Translations under genes and position numbers: made by a program
The notes under the pieces: generated by a model
Databases searched by the model: none
Told to the model about the DNA's origin: nothing
Seen by the model: the letters and a program-made list of their open reading frames with translations, nothing else
Shown here: piece after piece, positions 19,568 through 28,203 of the stretch
How the letters are laid out: each line of letters opens with the position of its first letter
Numbering within the stretch: the stretch's first letter is position 1
Origin: Clostridium sp.
GTDB lineage: Bacteria; Bacillota; Clostridia; Clostridiales; Clostridiaceae
Length of the DNA stretch: 59,867 nt
Direction of reading: 5' to 3'
NCBI GenBank assembly: GCA_015058405.1
Contig: SVCL01000122.1
Coordinates: 1 to 59,867 of the forward strand

Positions 19568-20248
19568 ATGACAAATCCAGGAGTATTTGATATATTAGGC
19601 CCTATAATGGTTGGACCATCTAGTTCTCATACAGCAGGTGCTGCAAGACTTGGAAAGGTAGCAAGATCTATAGCTAGCGGAGATTTTAAAAGTGTAAAGT
19701 TTTTATTACATGGATCTTTTGCAAAAACTTATAAAGGACATGGAACAGATAGAGCATTAGTTGCAGGAATATTAGGAATGGAACCAAGTGATGTAAGACT
19801 TAGAGATTCTTTAAATATTGCAAAAGAAATGGGATTACAAATTGTATTTGAAGAAGCTGATTTAGGAGATGTACATCCTAATACAGTTAAATTTTTAATA
19901 GATAATAAAGAAGGTGAACATTTCGAAGTTATGGGTTCATCAATAGGTGGAGGAAGTATAATAATTACAGAAGTAAATGGAAATAAAATGGAGTTTACTG
20001 GGGATTATCCGACACTTATAATATCACATCAAGATATTCCAGGGATTGTATCAAAGGTAAGCGCTATTCTTTACTTTGAAGGAATTAATATTGCCTTTAT
20101 GAAGGTATTTAGAAGCCAAAAAGGTAAAGATGCTACTATGGTATTTGAAGTGGATTGTAAAATTGATAAAAATATAATAAAAGAAATAGAAAATATAAAT
20201 CATATAAATAGGGTAATAAACATTAATCCTGTAAAGGAAGGTGAATAA
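19568..20248 (+). CDS. sdaAB: L-serine dehydratase, beta subunit
   Basis: This 226-residue subunit of the iron-sulfur L-serine dehydratase helps deaminate serine to pyruvate and ammonia. The family motif GPIMVGPSSSHTAGAARLGK lies at residues 11-30, a HGSFAKTYKGHGTDRALV block follows, and an ACT-like C-terminal domain (about 148-220) probably gives the serine response. ATG 19568 has a GGAGAGAGG RBS. The alpha-subunit gene follows directly. Confidence 0.93.
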   Translation: MTNPGVFDILGPIMVGPSSSHTAGAARLGKVARSIASGDFKSVKFLLHGSFAKTYKGHGTDRALVAGILGMEPSDVRLRDSLNIAKEMGLQIVFEEADLGDVHPNTVKFLIDNKEGEHFEVMGSSIGGGSIIITEVNGNKMEFTGDYPTLIISHQDIPGIVSKVSAILYFEGINIAFMKVFRSQKGKDATMVFEVDCKIDKNIIKEIENINHINRVININPVKEGE

Positions 20249-20249
20249 G

Positions 20250-21128
20250 ATGAAAATAGCTAAGAGTGGAGAGGAACTTTTAGAAATATGTAAAGAAGAA
20301 AATATTTCTTTAAGTGAATATGCTATAAGATACGAAATGGAAAGTAGAGATATTTCTAGAGAAGAGTTAATAGAAAGAATGAAGAAGAACTTAGCTGTAA
20401 TGAGAGAATCAGCAGAAAGTGGTATGGAGAAGGAAGTATTTTCTGTTACAGGTCTTATAGGTGGAGATGCCTATAAACTAAGGAAATATTTAGAAAAGGG
20501 TGAAAGCTTAACTGGTAATACTATGGTTATGGCTATGGCTATGGCATTATCTTCATCTGAAGTTAATGCTTCTATGGGAAGAATTGTAGCATGCCCTACA
20601 GCAGGCTCTTGTGGTATATTGCCAGCAGTAATACTTACAGCTGCAAAAAAGCTAAATAAAAATGAAGATGAAATTGTTCAAGCCCTATTTGCATCATCAG
20701 CAGTAGGTGTAATAATTGGGATGAATGCAACTATGGCAGGAGCAGAAGGCGGATGTCAAGCTGAATGTGGTTCTGCAGCAGCTATGGGAGCAGCAGCAGT
20801 AGTTGAAATGATGGGGGGGACTCCTAAGATGAGTTTAGATGCAGCTGCAATAGTATTTAAAAATATATTAGGTTTAGTATGTGATCCAGTAGCAGGTCTT
20901 GTAGAAATTCCTTGTGCTAAGAGAAATTCTTCAGGAGCTATAAGTGCTTTATGTACAGCGGATTTAGTAATGGCAGGAGTTGATTCTAAGATACCTTTTG
21001 ATGATGCATTAGCTGCCATGTATAAGGTGGGTAAGACATTACCTGAGTCTTTAAGAGAAACAGCATTAGGAGGAGTTGCTATTACTAAAGCTGGTCTTGA
21101 ACTTAAAAGGAAAGTTTACGGAGAATAA
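20250..21128 (+). CDS. sdaAA: L-serine dehydratase, alpha subunit
   Basis: The 292-residue catalytic subunit holds the oxygen-sensitive iron-sulfur cluster. Conserved Cys-containing blocks are ACPTAGSCGILPAV, CDPVAGLVEIPCAKRN and the glycine-rich AEGGCQAECGSAAAM. ATG 20250 begins one base after the sdaAB stop with GGAAGG upstream; an in-frame GTG at 20241 overlaps sdaAB and is less likely. The two-subunit form is typical of clostridia, in contrast to the single-chain enzyme of enterobacteria. Confidence 0.93.
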   Translation: MKIAKSGEELLEICKEENISLSEYAIRYEMESRDISREELIERMKKNLAVMRESAESGMEKEVFSVTGLIGGDAYKLRKYLEKGESLTGNTMVMAMAMALSSSEVNASMGRIVACPTAGSCGILPAVILTAAKKLNKNEDEIVQALFASSAVGVIIGMNATMAGAEGGCQAECGSAAAMGAAAVVEMMGGTPKMSLDAAAIVFKNILGLVCDPVAGLVEIPCAKRNSSGAISALCTADLVMAGVDSKIPFDDALAAMYKVGKTLPESLRETALGGVAITKAGLELKRKVYGE

Positions 21129-21172
21129 AAAAAGTGTTAGAATAAAAAGGAATAAATTGATGGATTTTACTG

Positions 21173-21207
21173 AAAGGCGTGGGTTATATTAATCTACGCC
21201 TTTTTAT
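21173..21207 (+). terminator. intrinsic terminator after sdaAA
   Basis: A 13-bp stem with G-U wobbles (21173-21185 and 21191-21203) and a 5-base loop ends in a T-run. It separates sdaAA from thiW. Confidence 0.75.
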
Positions 21208-21223
21208 AAAAGAGGTGATTTAA

Positions 21224-21724
21224 ATGAAAGGTAAAAGTGTAGCTTTTAAAGTGGCTATGAGTGGAGTTTTTATAGCCATTGCTACTATTTTTGGAACATT
21301 TTCGATACCTATATTTGGGGCTAAAATGTCGCCTGTTCAACATTTTATTAATGTAATAACTGCAGTTATTTTAGGTCCTATATATGCTTTGGGAAACGCT
21401 TTTATAACGTCAATTTTAAGAAATATATTTGGGACAGGCAGTCTGTTAGCTTTTCCAGGAAGTATGATAGGTGCAGTATTAGCAGGGATACTATTCATAA
21501 AGTCTAAAAAGATAGAAGCAGCAGTGGTTGGAGAAATCATAGGAACAGGGATACTTGGTGCAATAGTAGCTTATCCTATATCTGCTTTAATATTAGGTAA
21601 AGATATAGCTTTATTTGCGTATATTATACCTTTTTCTATAAGTTGTGTAGGAGGTTCTATTATTGCATATATATTTCTAAAGGTATCAATTATAAATAAG
21701 TTTTTAGTTAATCAAGTAAGTTAA
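21224..21724 (+). CDS. thiW: ThiW family thiazole-precursor transporter S component
   Basis: The 166-residue integral membrane protein has about five to six transmembrane helices. Its N-terminal half carries FGAKMSPVQHFINVITAVILG and then the AFPGSMIGA block, as in ThiW, the substrate-binding component of an ECF-type vitamin transporter for a thiazole precursor of thiamine. The energising EcfA/EcfT module is not nearby and is probably shared. It is co-directional with thiD, 23 bases downstream. No TPP riboswitch was found in the roughly 95-base upstream gap, which is unusual for thiW. Confidence 0.85.
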   Translation: MKGKSVAFKVAMSGVFIAIATIFGTFSIPIFGAKMSPVQHFINVITAVILGPIYALGNAFITSILRNIFGTGSLLAFPGSMIGAVLAGILFIKSKKIEAAVVGEIIGTGILGAIVAYPISALILGKDIALFAYIIPFSISCVGGSIIAYIFLKVSIINKFLVNQVS

Positions 21725-21747
21725 TAGAATGAAAAGAGGTTTTTATT

Positions 21748-22539
21748 ATGAAAACAGCATTAACAATAGCGGGCTCAGATTCTTCGGGGGGAGCAGGAAT
21801 ACAAGCAGATATTAAAGCTATGTCAGCTAATGGAGTTTTTGCAATGAGCGCTATTACAGCTATTACAGCACAAAATACTCAAGGAGTTTTTGGAATACAG
21901 GATATATCTCCTGAAATGATAGAAGGACAGATAAAGGCTATTTTTGATGATATAAATGTAGATGCTATAAAGATAGGGATGGTTTCAAAGATAGAATCTA
22001 TAAAGGCAATATCAAAGGCTTTAAAGAACGTTAATAATCTACCACCTATAGTTTTAGATCCGGTTATGGTTTCAACAAGTAAATGTAAATTGTTATCTGA
22101 TGATGCAAAAGAAACGTTAATTAATGAATTATTTCCATTAGCTGCATTAATAACTCCAAACTTACCAGAAGCAGAAGAGATTTTAGGAGTTGAAATTACT
22201 AATGTTGAAGAAATGGAAAATGCATGTAAGGAATTAATAAAACTTGGAGCTAAAAATGTTTTGGTAAAGGGTGGACATCTTGAAGGAGATGCAACTGATG
22301 TTTTATATACAGGGAAAAAGTTTATATATTTAAGACATGAAAGGTTAGATAATAAACATACTCATGGAACAGGATGTACGCTTTCATCAGCTATTGCAGC
22401 AGGACTTGCTAAGGGAATGAACATAGAAGAGGCTGTTAAAGAAGGAAAGAGGTATGTAACAGTAGCTATAGAACATGGATTTAAGTTAGGAAAAGGTATT
22501 GGGCCTACAAATCATTTTTTTGAATTATATAATAAATAA
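21748..22539 (+). CDS. thiD: hydroxymethylpyrimidine/phosphomethylpyrimidine kinase
   Basis: The 263-residue ribokinase-fold enzyme phosphorylates the pyrimidine half of thiamine. Motifs are TIAGSDSSGGAGIQADIK at the N-terminus, VLDPVMVSTSK, TPNLPEAEEI and the anion-hole/catalytic segment THGTGCTLSSAIAA. Length is standard. It lies just after thiW, so uptake of the thiazole precursor and activation of the pyrimidine are co-expressed. Confidence 0.93.
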   Translation: MKTALTIAGSDSSGGAGIQADIKAMSANGVFAMSAITAITAQNTQGVFGIQDISPEMIEGQIKAIFDDINVDAIKIGMVSKIESIKAISKALKNVNNLPPIVLDPVMVSTSKCKLLSDDAKETLINELFPLAALITPNLPEAEEILGVEITNVEEMENACKELIKLGAKNVLVKGGHLEGDATDVLYTGKKFIYLRHERLDNKHTHGTGCTLSSAIAAGLAKGMNIEEAVKEGKRYVTVAIEHGFKLGKGIGPTNHFFELYNK

Positions 22540-22563
22540 GTTATGTACGCGTTTTTGTAAAAG

Positions 22564-22613
22564 TGAAGGTTTATCTAAATAATTTTTTAGTATTTAGATA
22601 AACCTTCATTTTT
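22564..22613 (+). terminator. intrinsic terminator after thiD
   Basis: A perfect 18-bp inverted repeat (22564-22581 and 22591-22608) with a 9-base loop is followed by TTTTTAT. Confidence 0.88.
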
Positions 22614-22678
22614 ATAATTGTGAAAAAATATGCAAAAAACTTCAACTCAATACAATAATTAACAAATAAAGAATAAAG

Positions 22679-23011
22679 ATGAAGAAAGCAATTATAGCAT
22701 TATTAATAGCAGCATCATGTGCTATGGTAGCAACACCAGTAAAGGCAGAAGTTCAAGTGAATCAAAGTTCTAATATTAAAGTAAATAGTAAGAGAGGATA
22801 CTTAACAAATGTATATTTTTGGTGTAAAGGAAATGGAGTAAGAGTAAGATCACAACCTAATACTTCATCTAGAATAATTGGATTATTATATTATGGAGAT
22901 CATATGACCATAGAAACTGAAGATGAAAGATGGTATGGTGACTTTTTAAGAATTAGGTACAATGGTGCTATAGGATATGTACACAAGGATTATGTAGGAC
23001 TTTGTGAGTAA
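22679..23011 (+). CDS. secreted SH3-domain protein
   Basis: The 110-residue product starts with a Sec signal peptide (MKKAIIALLIAASCAM..., likely cleavage after VKA near residue 22). The mature part is one bacterial SH3 domain (about 45-107): the GNGVRVRSQPNTSSRIIGLL core, a WYGDFLRI strand and the closing GYVHKDYV. Such domains bind peptidoglycan or wall peptides. It has no catalytic partner domain, so it may act as a wall-binding or bacteriocin-like small protein. The RBS is weak (AAAGAATAAAG), suggesting low or conditional translation. It lies just left of an insertion element. Confidence 0.72.
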   Translation: MKKAIIALLIAASCAMVATPVKAEVQVNQSSNIKVNSKRGYLTNVYFWCKGNGVRVRSQPNTSSRIIGLLYYGDHMTIETEDERWYGDFLRIRYNGAIGYVHKDYVGLCE

Positions 23012-23025
23012 AAGTTAATTTGTAA

Positions 23026-24338
23026 TTAGAAAAACGGGGGTGTAAAAAAACTCCCCCAATTGAAAAATTAATTGATATTTTTGATCCAGTATATACTTTC
23101 TGTGATGTAATGGATCACATTGACCTAAAATCGTATTTTCCAGAGAAGGGCTGCAAAACAGGTCGTCCAAGATGTGATTCAGAGAAATTGCTAAAAGTTA
23201 TACTGTTCGCATTTATGCAGAAAGGCATATGCTCTTTAAGAGAACTAGAAGGACTTTGTAGAACAGATATTAGATTTATGTATTTACTTGATGGCATCAA
23301 AGCTCCATCTCATTCTACTTTCGGAAATTTTATTCGCAATGAGCTATCCAGTTCGATTGAGCAGATATTCAATGATATAAACGCCTATATTTTTGAAGTA
23401 GATAAAGTAGATTTAGAGCATACTTATATTGATGGAACAAAAATCGAAGAAAATGCTAATAGATATACCTGGGTATGGAAGCGTTCCAGCATTAAAAATA
23501 GAGATAAGGTTTTTGATAAAATTTCTACATTAATAGATGAAATGAATTCTGAAGTACTGAATCTATTAGGTGTAAAGCTTAAAAAAAGAGATGAATATGC
23601 TGTAGATTATGTCCAAGATATACTTGCCAATTATAAAAAAGCTACTGGACTTGATACAAGTACTTTCGTGTCAGGTAAAGGACATAGAAAAAGTGTTTAT
23701 CAAAGACAGATCACGATGCCACATTCATGAGGGTTAAACGTGATTATATGGGAAATGATCAGCTATTGCCAGCTTATAATGTTCAAGCTGCTATATGTGA
23801 TGAATACATAGCAGTAATAGATGCTAAGAAATATGCTTCAGATATGGAGTGTTTTGTTCCACTAATGGAAAAATTCAATGATACATATGGGCATTATCCT
23901 AAATATCCAGTCGCCGATGCCGGTTACGGTTCATACAATAACTACATCTATTGTGAAGAACATTCTATGGAAAAGTTTATGAAATTCACTATGTTTGAAA
24001 AGGAAACTAAAAATAGAACTATAAGTTTAAATAGAGAATTAACTTCAATGCATGAAGAAGTCATAAGCAATCTAGAATTTGTTCATGGAGCATTGCTTTG
24101 CATGAATAGGAGTATACAATCTGAAGGAACATTTGGAATAATAAAATGGAATAGAGCTTACAAAAGATTGTTTAGACGTGGGCTCGATAATGTAATTATT
24201 GAACTTACATTGATTTCTTGTGGTTATAATCTTTATAAATATAATAATAAACTAAATCGTAAAAGGCTTGTTGCATAAAAATCACCTTGATTTTTTTATC
24301 CATAACGAGATGTTTATTAAGTGTACCCATTTTTCTGA
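23026..24338 (+). mobile_element. decayed IS1182-like insertion element
   Basis: The element contains a broken transposase (described separately). Imperfect terminal repeats are suggested: TTAGAAAAACGGG at 23026 and, on the other strand, TCAGAAAAATGGG ending at 24338 (11 of 13 positions). No clear target duplication is seen. It separates the SH3 gene from the lanthipeptide cluster. Confidence 0.5.
23041..24278 (+). pseudogene. IS1182-family transposase, frameshifted and internally deleted
   Basis: Homology starts around 23041 without a clear start codon (KTPPIEKLIDIFDPVYTF) and runs through 23730. There the frame shifts to a second segment (23727-24278) that continues the same protein. The first part has GRPRCDSEKLLKVILFAFM and the signature DGTKIEENANRYTWVWKR with a catalytic Asp. 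The second has VADAGYGSYNNY (second Asp) and a C-terminal SEGTFGIIKWNRAYKRLFRRG segment carrying the final Glu. Compared with full-length relatives, residues seem to be missing after the frame change and after EKETKNRT, where Cys motifs normally lie. The enzyme cannot be functional. Confidence 0.8.
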
Positions 24339-24430
24339 ATAAAAGGTGAGAGAAATAGAAAGGAAGCCGGCGGCAAAAATTTGGTCTGAGAATTATTTAT
24401 TGAGCTTTCTCATATTCTCTAAATGTTTAA

Positions 24431-24595
24431 CTGCATAGTTTTTCTAAAATTGAGCGTAGCTCAATTTATAGGATAATTGAAAGAAAAAAATTTCTTGATG
24501 ATTTTGACAGATATATAAATTCAAAATATAGATATGGAAATGAAAAGGTTTTTTACACAAGAGATATTAAAACAATATTAACAAAAAATAATTGA
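24431..24595 (+). pseudogene. possible C-terminal remnant of an unknown gene
   Basis: An open frame of 54 codons without a start runs from after a TAA at 24428 to TGA 24593-24595. It encodes a plausible charged segment containing KFLDDFDRYINSKYRYG and VFYTRDIKTILTKNN. Codon use and composition look protein-like, but no family was recognised. It may be the tail of a gene cut by the adjacent insertion element. Its stop overlaps the -35 of the lanthipeptide promoter. Confidence 0.35.
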
Positions 24596-24620
24596 CATAT
24601 AATTACATAAAATGTAAAAT
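24592..24620 (+). promoter_or_regulatory. promoter of the lanthipeptide cluster
   Basis: A consensus -35 TTGACA (24592-24597), a 17-base spacer and TAAAAT as -10 (24615-24620, 5 of 6 consensus bases) predict transcription from about 24627. This gives a 5' UTR of about 85 bases before the precursor start. A house-keeping sigma-A type promoter fits the absence of a local regulator. Confidence 0.72.
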
Positions 24621-24710
24621 TAACATAAGGTTTATTGTTTGCAAGATATTTAATTATAATAAAGGATTGCGAGATGATAAATCATCAATAAAATGAAGGG
24701 GGGAGAGATA

Positions 24711-24902
24711 ATGGCTAAAAATCTATTTGATTTAGATGTAAAAGTTGATTCAGTAAAGGGAGCAACAACTGATTTATTTACAGCTGATTGTTATTCATCA
24801 CAATGTTTTTCATCACAATGTTATTCATCACAATGTTTTTCATCACAATGTTATACAGGTCAACAAATGTGTGGTTACACTTATTCACAAGGTTGTAAAT
24901 AG
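24711..24902 (+). CDS. lanA: class I lanthipeptide precursor with C-[YF]-S-S-Q repeats
   Basis: The 63-residue precursor starts at ATG 24711; a strong GGGGGGAG RBS sits just upstream, and this RBS rules out ATG 24693. The leader has FDLDVKV at residues 6-12, the FNLD-type box that LanB and LanC bind in nisin-group leaders. The core has four tandem five-residue units C-[Y/F]-S-S-Q from Cys27, then CYTGQQMCGYTYSQGCK. It has seven Cys (27, 32, 37, 42, 47, 54, 62). Each has a Ser/Thr three residues upstream (Thr24, Ser29, 34, 39, 44, Ser59), except Cys54, which has Thr49 five upstream. Seven thioether rings are therefore possible, with spare Ser residues as dehydroalanines. The leader cleavage site is not obvious. 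Function (antibacterial, signalling or structural) is unknown. Confidence 0.88.
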   Translation: MAKNLFDLDVKVDSVKGATTDLFTADCYSSQCFSSQCYSSQCFSSQCYTGQQMCGYTYSQGCK

Positions 24903-24926
24903 TTAGGTCATAGAAATTAATAAGAA

Positions 24927-24960
24927 CATCAAAAAACATTTATTTAAATGTTTTTTGATG
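24927..24960 (+). terminator. stem-loop between lanA and lanB (partial terminator or processing site)
   Basis: A perfect 15-bp inverted repeat (24927-24941 and 24946-24960) with a 4-base loop lies 24 bases after the precursor stop, followed by an imperfect U-tract (CTCAATTTTTAT). Such hairpins commonly let most transcripts stop after the precursor gene while some read through to the modification genes. Confidence 0.7.
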
Positions 24961-25026
24961 CTCAATTTTTATTTGGGGAAATTATGATATTTAAATTTTT
25001 TATCTATAATTCGAAAGGAGAAGATA

Positions 25027-28000
25027 ATGCATAAAAAAAGTATATTTAAAGCGCTTGACTTTTTTATAGTACGTACACCCACTTTACCAGTTAATGTATT
25101 CGAAAATGAATTAACATCTTTTAATGGATCTCTTTTAAACAAGTTATGGAAACTATCTAAAGACCCTCTAATTAGAGAAGCAATAGCTGTTTCTAGCAAA
25201 TCTCTTTTTGATTCTATGAAATTTCTTTCGCCCAATACACCTAATAATAAACGAGAGCAGGTAGCAAAATCATTTTTAAAATATTTAATTAGAATGTCAA
25301 CGAGAGCTACTCCTTTTGGAGTATTTTCAGGGGTAACATATGGAAGTTATGGCGATGAATTTAAATTTAAATTTAAATTGAAAGCATATGACAATTATAA
25401 AAAACGTACTCGTCCAGATATGGAATGGATATTTAAAGTAATAGCTTCAATAGAAGATGATATGGAAATATTACCTGAACTTTTTGTTATTAAAAATGCT
25501 ATGTCATATGAAGTTGGTAATAGAACTTATCTTACATATTTAACCTGTTTAGATAAAGTAAGAAAAAAACAAGCTAATTCTTCAATAGAACGTCTGTCAA
25601 TAAGTACTACAAGAGTAGTAGAGGAAGTATTTTCTTTAACTGAAAAACCTATAAGGGTTAAAGAATTAGTTTTAAAACTTAAAGATGAATATCCAGATGT
25701 ATCACAAGAACAAATACTTCAATTTATATATCAATTAATTAGACAAGAGTTATTAATTTCTAATTTACGTCCACCTTTATTAGACACAGATCCATTGAAG
25801 TACTTAATAACTTGTATTAAAAATATAGAAATAAGAGAAATAAGAGAATTAAGAGAAAAGTTAGAAGAAATCTTATTAATGATAGAGCAATATGATAAGC
25901 TTAAATTAGGAGATGGCGAGAAACTTTATAATAATATAATAAGGAAAATGAAGAGTATAGCAGATAGTAAAAATTTTGTACAAGTTGATTTAAAAATAGA
26001 AAATGAAGAAATAACTTTACCTATATCTATTAAAGAAGAGTTAGAAGAAGTAGCAGACGTAATGTGGAAAATAAGTGACGATAAAATAGGATTGTCACAT
26101 ATGCTACAATATAGAAATGATTTTATTGAAAAGTATGGTTTTGAGAGAGAAGTTCCTTTAATGGAATTATTGGATGAAGAAATAGGGTTAGGATCACCAG
26201 CTACATATGAGTATCCACCTTCAAATCGAAAACAAGAAAATAATATTACAGAATTTCAAAGACGTAAAAATTATTTATTATCACAATGGATAATGATGTG
26301 TTTAATAAATGATAATCAAGAGATTACTTTAGATAATGAAAAATTAGAAGAATTAATAGGAGATAATGTAAATAGTCATTATGCACCTAGTTCCTTTGAA
26401 ATGTATTTTTCATTAATTTGTAAATCTAAAGAAGAAATGAAAAAAGGTCAATATAAATTTATATGTGGCGCTACACCACTTTCTTATGGTGCTGGAAAAT
26501 CTATAGGGCGTTTTTCAGATATTATGGGATCTAAATTTAATAATTATCTTAAGGATATTGGTATAAAAGAAAAAGATATGTATCCAGATAAGATAATAGC
26601 AGAATTAAGCTATTTACCTATAACTAGTAGAGCTGCTAATGTAGTATTAACTTATGATAATCGTGACTATGAAGTTATTATGGGAACAACACCTTCAAAA
26701 AGTATGGAAAAAACTATTATGTTATCTGATTTAGTAGTTGGGATAGATAAAAAAGGTTTTTATTTGCGTTCAATAAAGTTGGGAAAGGAAGTAATAATTT
26801 CTACTAATCATATGTTAAATACATTAAATGCTCCTAATGTATATAGATTTCTTAGAGAACTATCTCAAGAAAGGCAAAGAAATGTTCAATTTTTTGAATG
26901 GGGAGATTTAGAGAGGCTACCTTTTCTTCCACGTGTTAGATATAAAAATTGTATTATATCTTCAGCTAGATGGATACTTAATTTTGAAGTAGGTAGTTTT
27001 AAAAAGGATATGAATGAAGAGGAATGGATAAATGAATTCAACATATATAGAAAAAAGTTCAATATTCCTAGGTATGTATATTTAACAGAAGGAGATAGTA
27101 GGTTATTGTTAGATTTGAATGATACTACTCATCTTAATCAAATATATAAAGAATTTAATAAATTAGGACATAGACAGGGAATTAGATTAGTGGAGATGGG
27201 AAACACATTAAATGATTTACCTTATAGCGATAAAGATAGGTACTGCATTGAGTTTGTTTTTCCTGTTATGAAGAGACTGGTAGATAATACTGAAAAAGTG
27301 ATGGTAAGAAAGTGTAATAAAATAATTGATCACAAAAAATTATTAAGGCTGCCTGGAAGCGATTGTTTATTTATTAAGTGGTATGGCTTAGGGTATAGAG
27401 AAGATGAGTTTTTATCATATAAGTTAAAAGAATTTTGTAATCTTAACCAGGAAAACAAAGTATTCAAAGAATGCTTTTTTATGAGATATGCTGATCCTGA
27501 TAAACATCTAAGATTACGCTTTTTTGGTGAAGCTAAAGTATTACAGAGTGAGTTATTACCTAAGATTAATAGATTTTCAAATGATTGTTTGGAGGAAGGA
27601 TTGCTTTCAAGGATGGTAATTGACACATATGATCCTGAAGTAGAACGTTATGGAGGAGAAGAATTAATAAAGATTGCTGAAAAATGGTTTTGTATAGATA
27701 GTGAGATAATAATGAGCTGGCTTAAATTAATAGAAGATGGTGTTTTATGTATAAGTAAGGATTTGTTAGCTGTAATTAGTATTATTGATATTATGGATCA
27801 GTTTGGAATAGAATTTGAAGAACAATTTGATTTGCTAGACAAAATGGTAGATTATAAAAAATATCTTGATTTGTTTAGAAAAGAAAAATCTATTTACTTA
27901 AAGCTTGCAAATTCAAATGATAATTTTGCTGGATTAAAGGAGCATGAAGTTGGGCAGTTTATTTTGCCGTTCTTTGAGCAAAGAAGAAAAATACTTAACT

Positions 28001-28203
28001 ACTATGCAATGAAAATATCAGAGCAAGAAAAAGGTGGAGAAATTCATATTGATTCAATTGAAATTACAAGTAGCATAATACATCTTCATATTAATAGGTT
28101 ATATGGCATTAATAGAGAAGATGAAAATAGAGTTCTTACTTTAGTACGTCATACCTTACATGGTTTATCATATATACGCAAGAGGTGTAATAATGAAAAG
28201 TAA
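25027..28203 (+). CDS. lanB: lantibiotic dehydratase LanB, full length
   Basis: The 1058-residue protein is the size of NisB-type enzymes, with an N-terminal glutamylation domain (about 1-750) and a C-terminal SpaB_C elimination domain (about 770-1050) in one chain. LanB enzymes use glutamyl-tRNA to glutamylate Ser/Thr and then eliminate glutamate, giving dehydroalanine or dehydrobutyrine. N-terminal hallmarks are RMSTRATPFGVFSGV (about residues 90-104). The elimination domain has RYADPDKHLRLRF (from residue 820) and YDPEVERYGG (about 868-877), conserved active-site regions of SpaB_C. ATG 25027 has AAAGGAG seven bases upstream. No frameshift or missing block was seen, so it should be active. 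The C-terminus overlaps the lanT start by 11 bases. Confidence 0.92.
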   Translation: MHKKSIFKALDFFIVRTPTLPVNVFENELTSFNGSLLNKLWKLSKDPLIREAIAVSSKSLFDSMKFLSPNTPNNKREQVAKSFLKYLIRMSTRATPFGVFSGVTYGSYGDEFKFKFKLKAYDNYKKRTRPDMEWIFKVIASIEDDMEILPELFVIKNAMSYEVGNRTYLTYLTCLDKVRKKQANSSIERLSISTTRVVEEVFSLTEKPIRVKELVLKLKDEYPDVSQEQILQFIYQLIRQELLISNLRPPLLDTDPLKYLITCIKNIEIREIRELREKLEEILLMIEQYDKLKLGDGEKLYNNIIRKMKSIADSKNFVQVDLKIENEEITLPISIKEELEEVADVMWKISDDKIGLSHMLQYRNDFIEKYGFEREVPLMELLDEEIGLGSPATYEYPPSNRKQENNITEFQRRKNYLLSQWIMMCLINDNQEITLDNEKLEELIGDNVNSHYAPSSFEMYFSLICKSKEEMKKGQYKFICGATPLSYGAGKSIGRFSDIMGSKFNNYLKDIGIKEKDMYPDKIIAELSYLPITSRAANVVLTYDNRDYEVIMGTTPSKSMEKTIMLSDLVVGIDKKGFYLRSIKLGKEVIISTNHMLNTLNAPNVYRFLRELSQERQRNVQFFEWGDLERLPFLPRVRYKNCIISSARWILNFEVGSFKKDMNEEEWINEFNIYRKKFNIPRYVYLTEGDSRLLLDLNDTTHLNQIYKEFNKLGHRQGIRLVEMGNTLNDLPYSDKDRYCIEFVFPVMKRLVDNTEKVMVRKCNKIIDHKKLLRLPGSDCLFIKWYGLGYREDEFLSYKLKEFCNLNQENKVFKECFFMRYADPDKHLRLRFFGEAKVLQSELLPKINRFSNDCLEEGLLSRMVIDTYDPEVERYGGEELIKIAEKWFCIDSEIIMSWLKLIEDGVLCISKDLLAVISIIDIMDQFGIEFEEQFDLLDKMVDYKKYLDLFRKEKSIYLKLANSNDNFAGLKEHEVGQFILPFFEQRRKILNYYAMKISEQEKGGEIHIDSIEITSSIIHLHINRLYGINREDENRVLTLVRHTLHGLSYIRKRCNNEK

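Noticed and set aside
23036..23057. GGGGG/CCCCC hairpin as terminator of the SH3 gene
   Set aside because: The stem is only five base pairs and has no T-run.
24447..24467. Palindrome AAATTGAGC/GCTCAATTT as a terminator
   Set aside because: It has no T-run and lies within an open reading remnant.
24787..24852. Tandem 15/30-bp repeats that could look like a CRISPR array
   Set aside because: Units are contiguous with no spacers and lie inside the precursor reading frame.
24711..24902. Precursor as a sactipeptide or ranthipeptide
   Set aside because: No radical SAM enzyme is nearby, whereas LanB and LanC are adjacent and the leader has an FNLD-type box.
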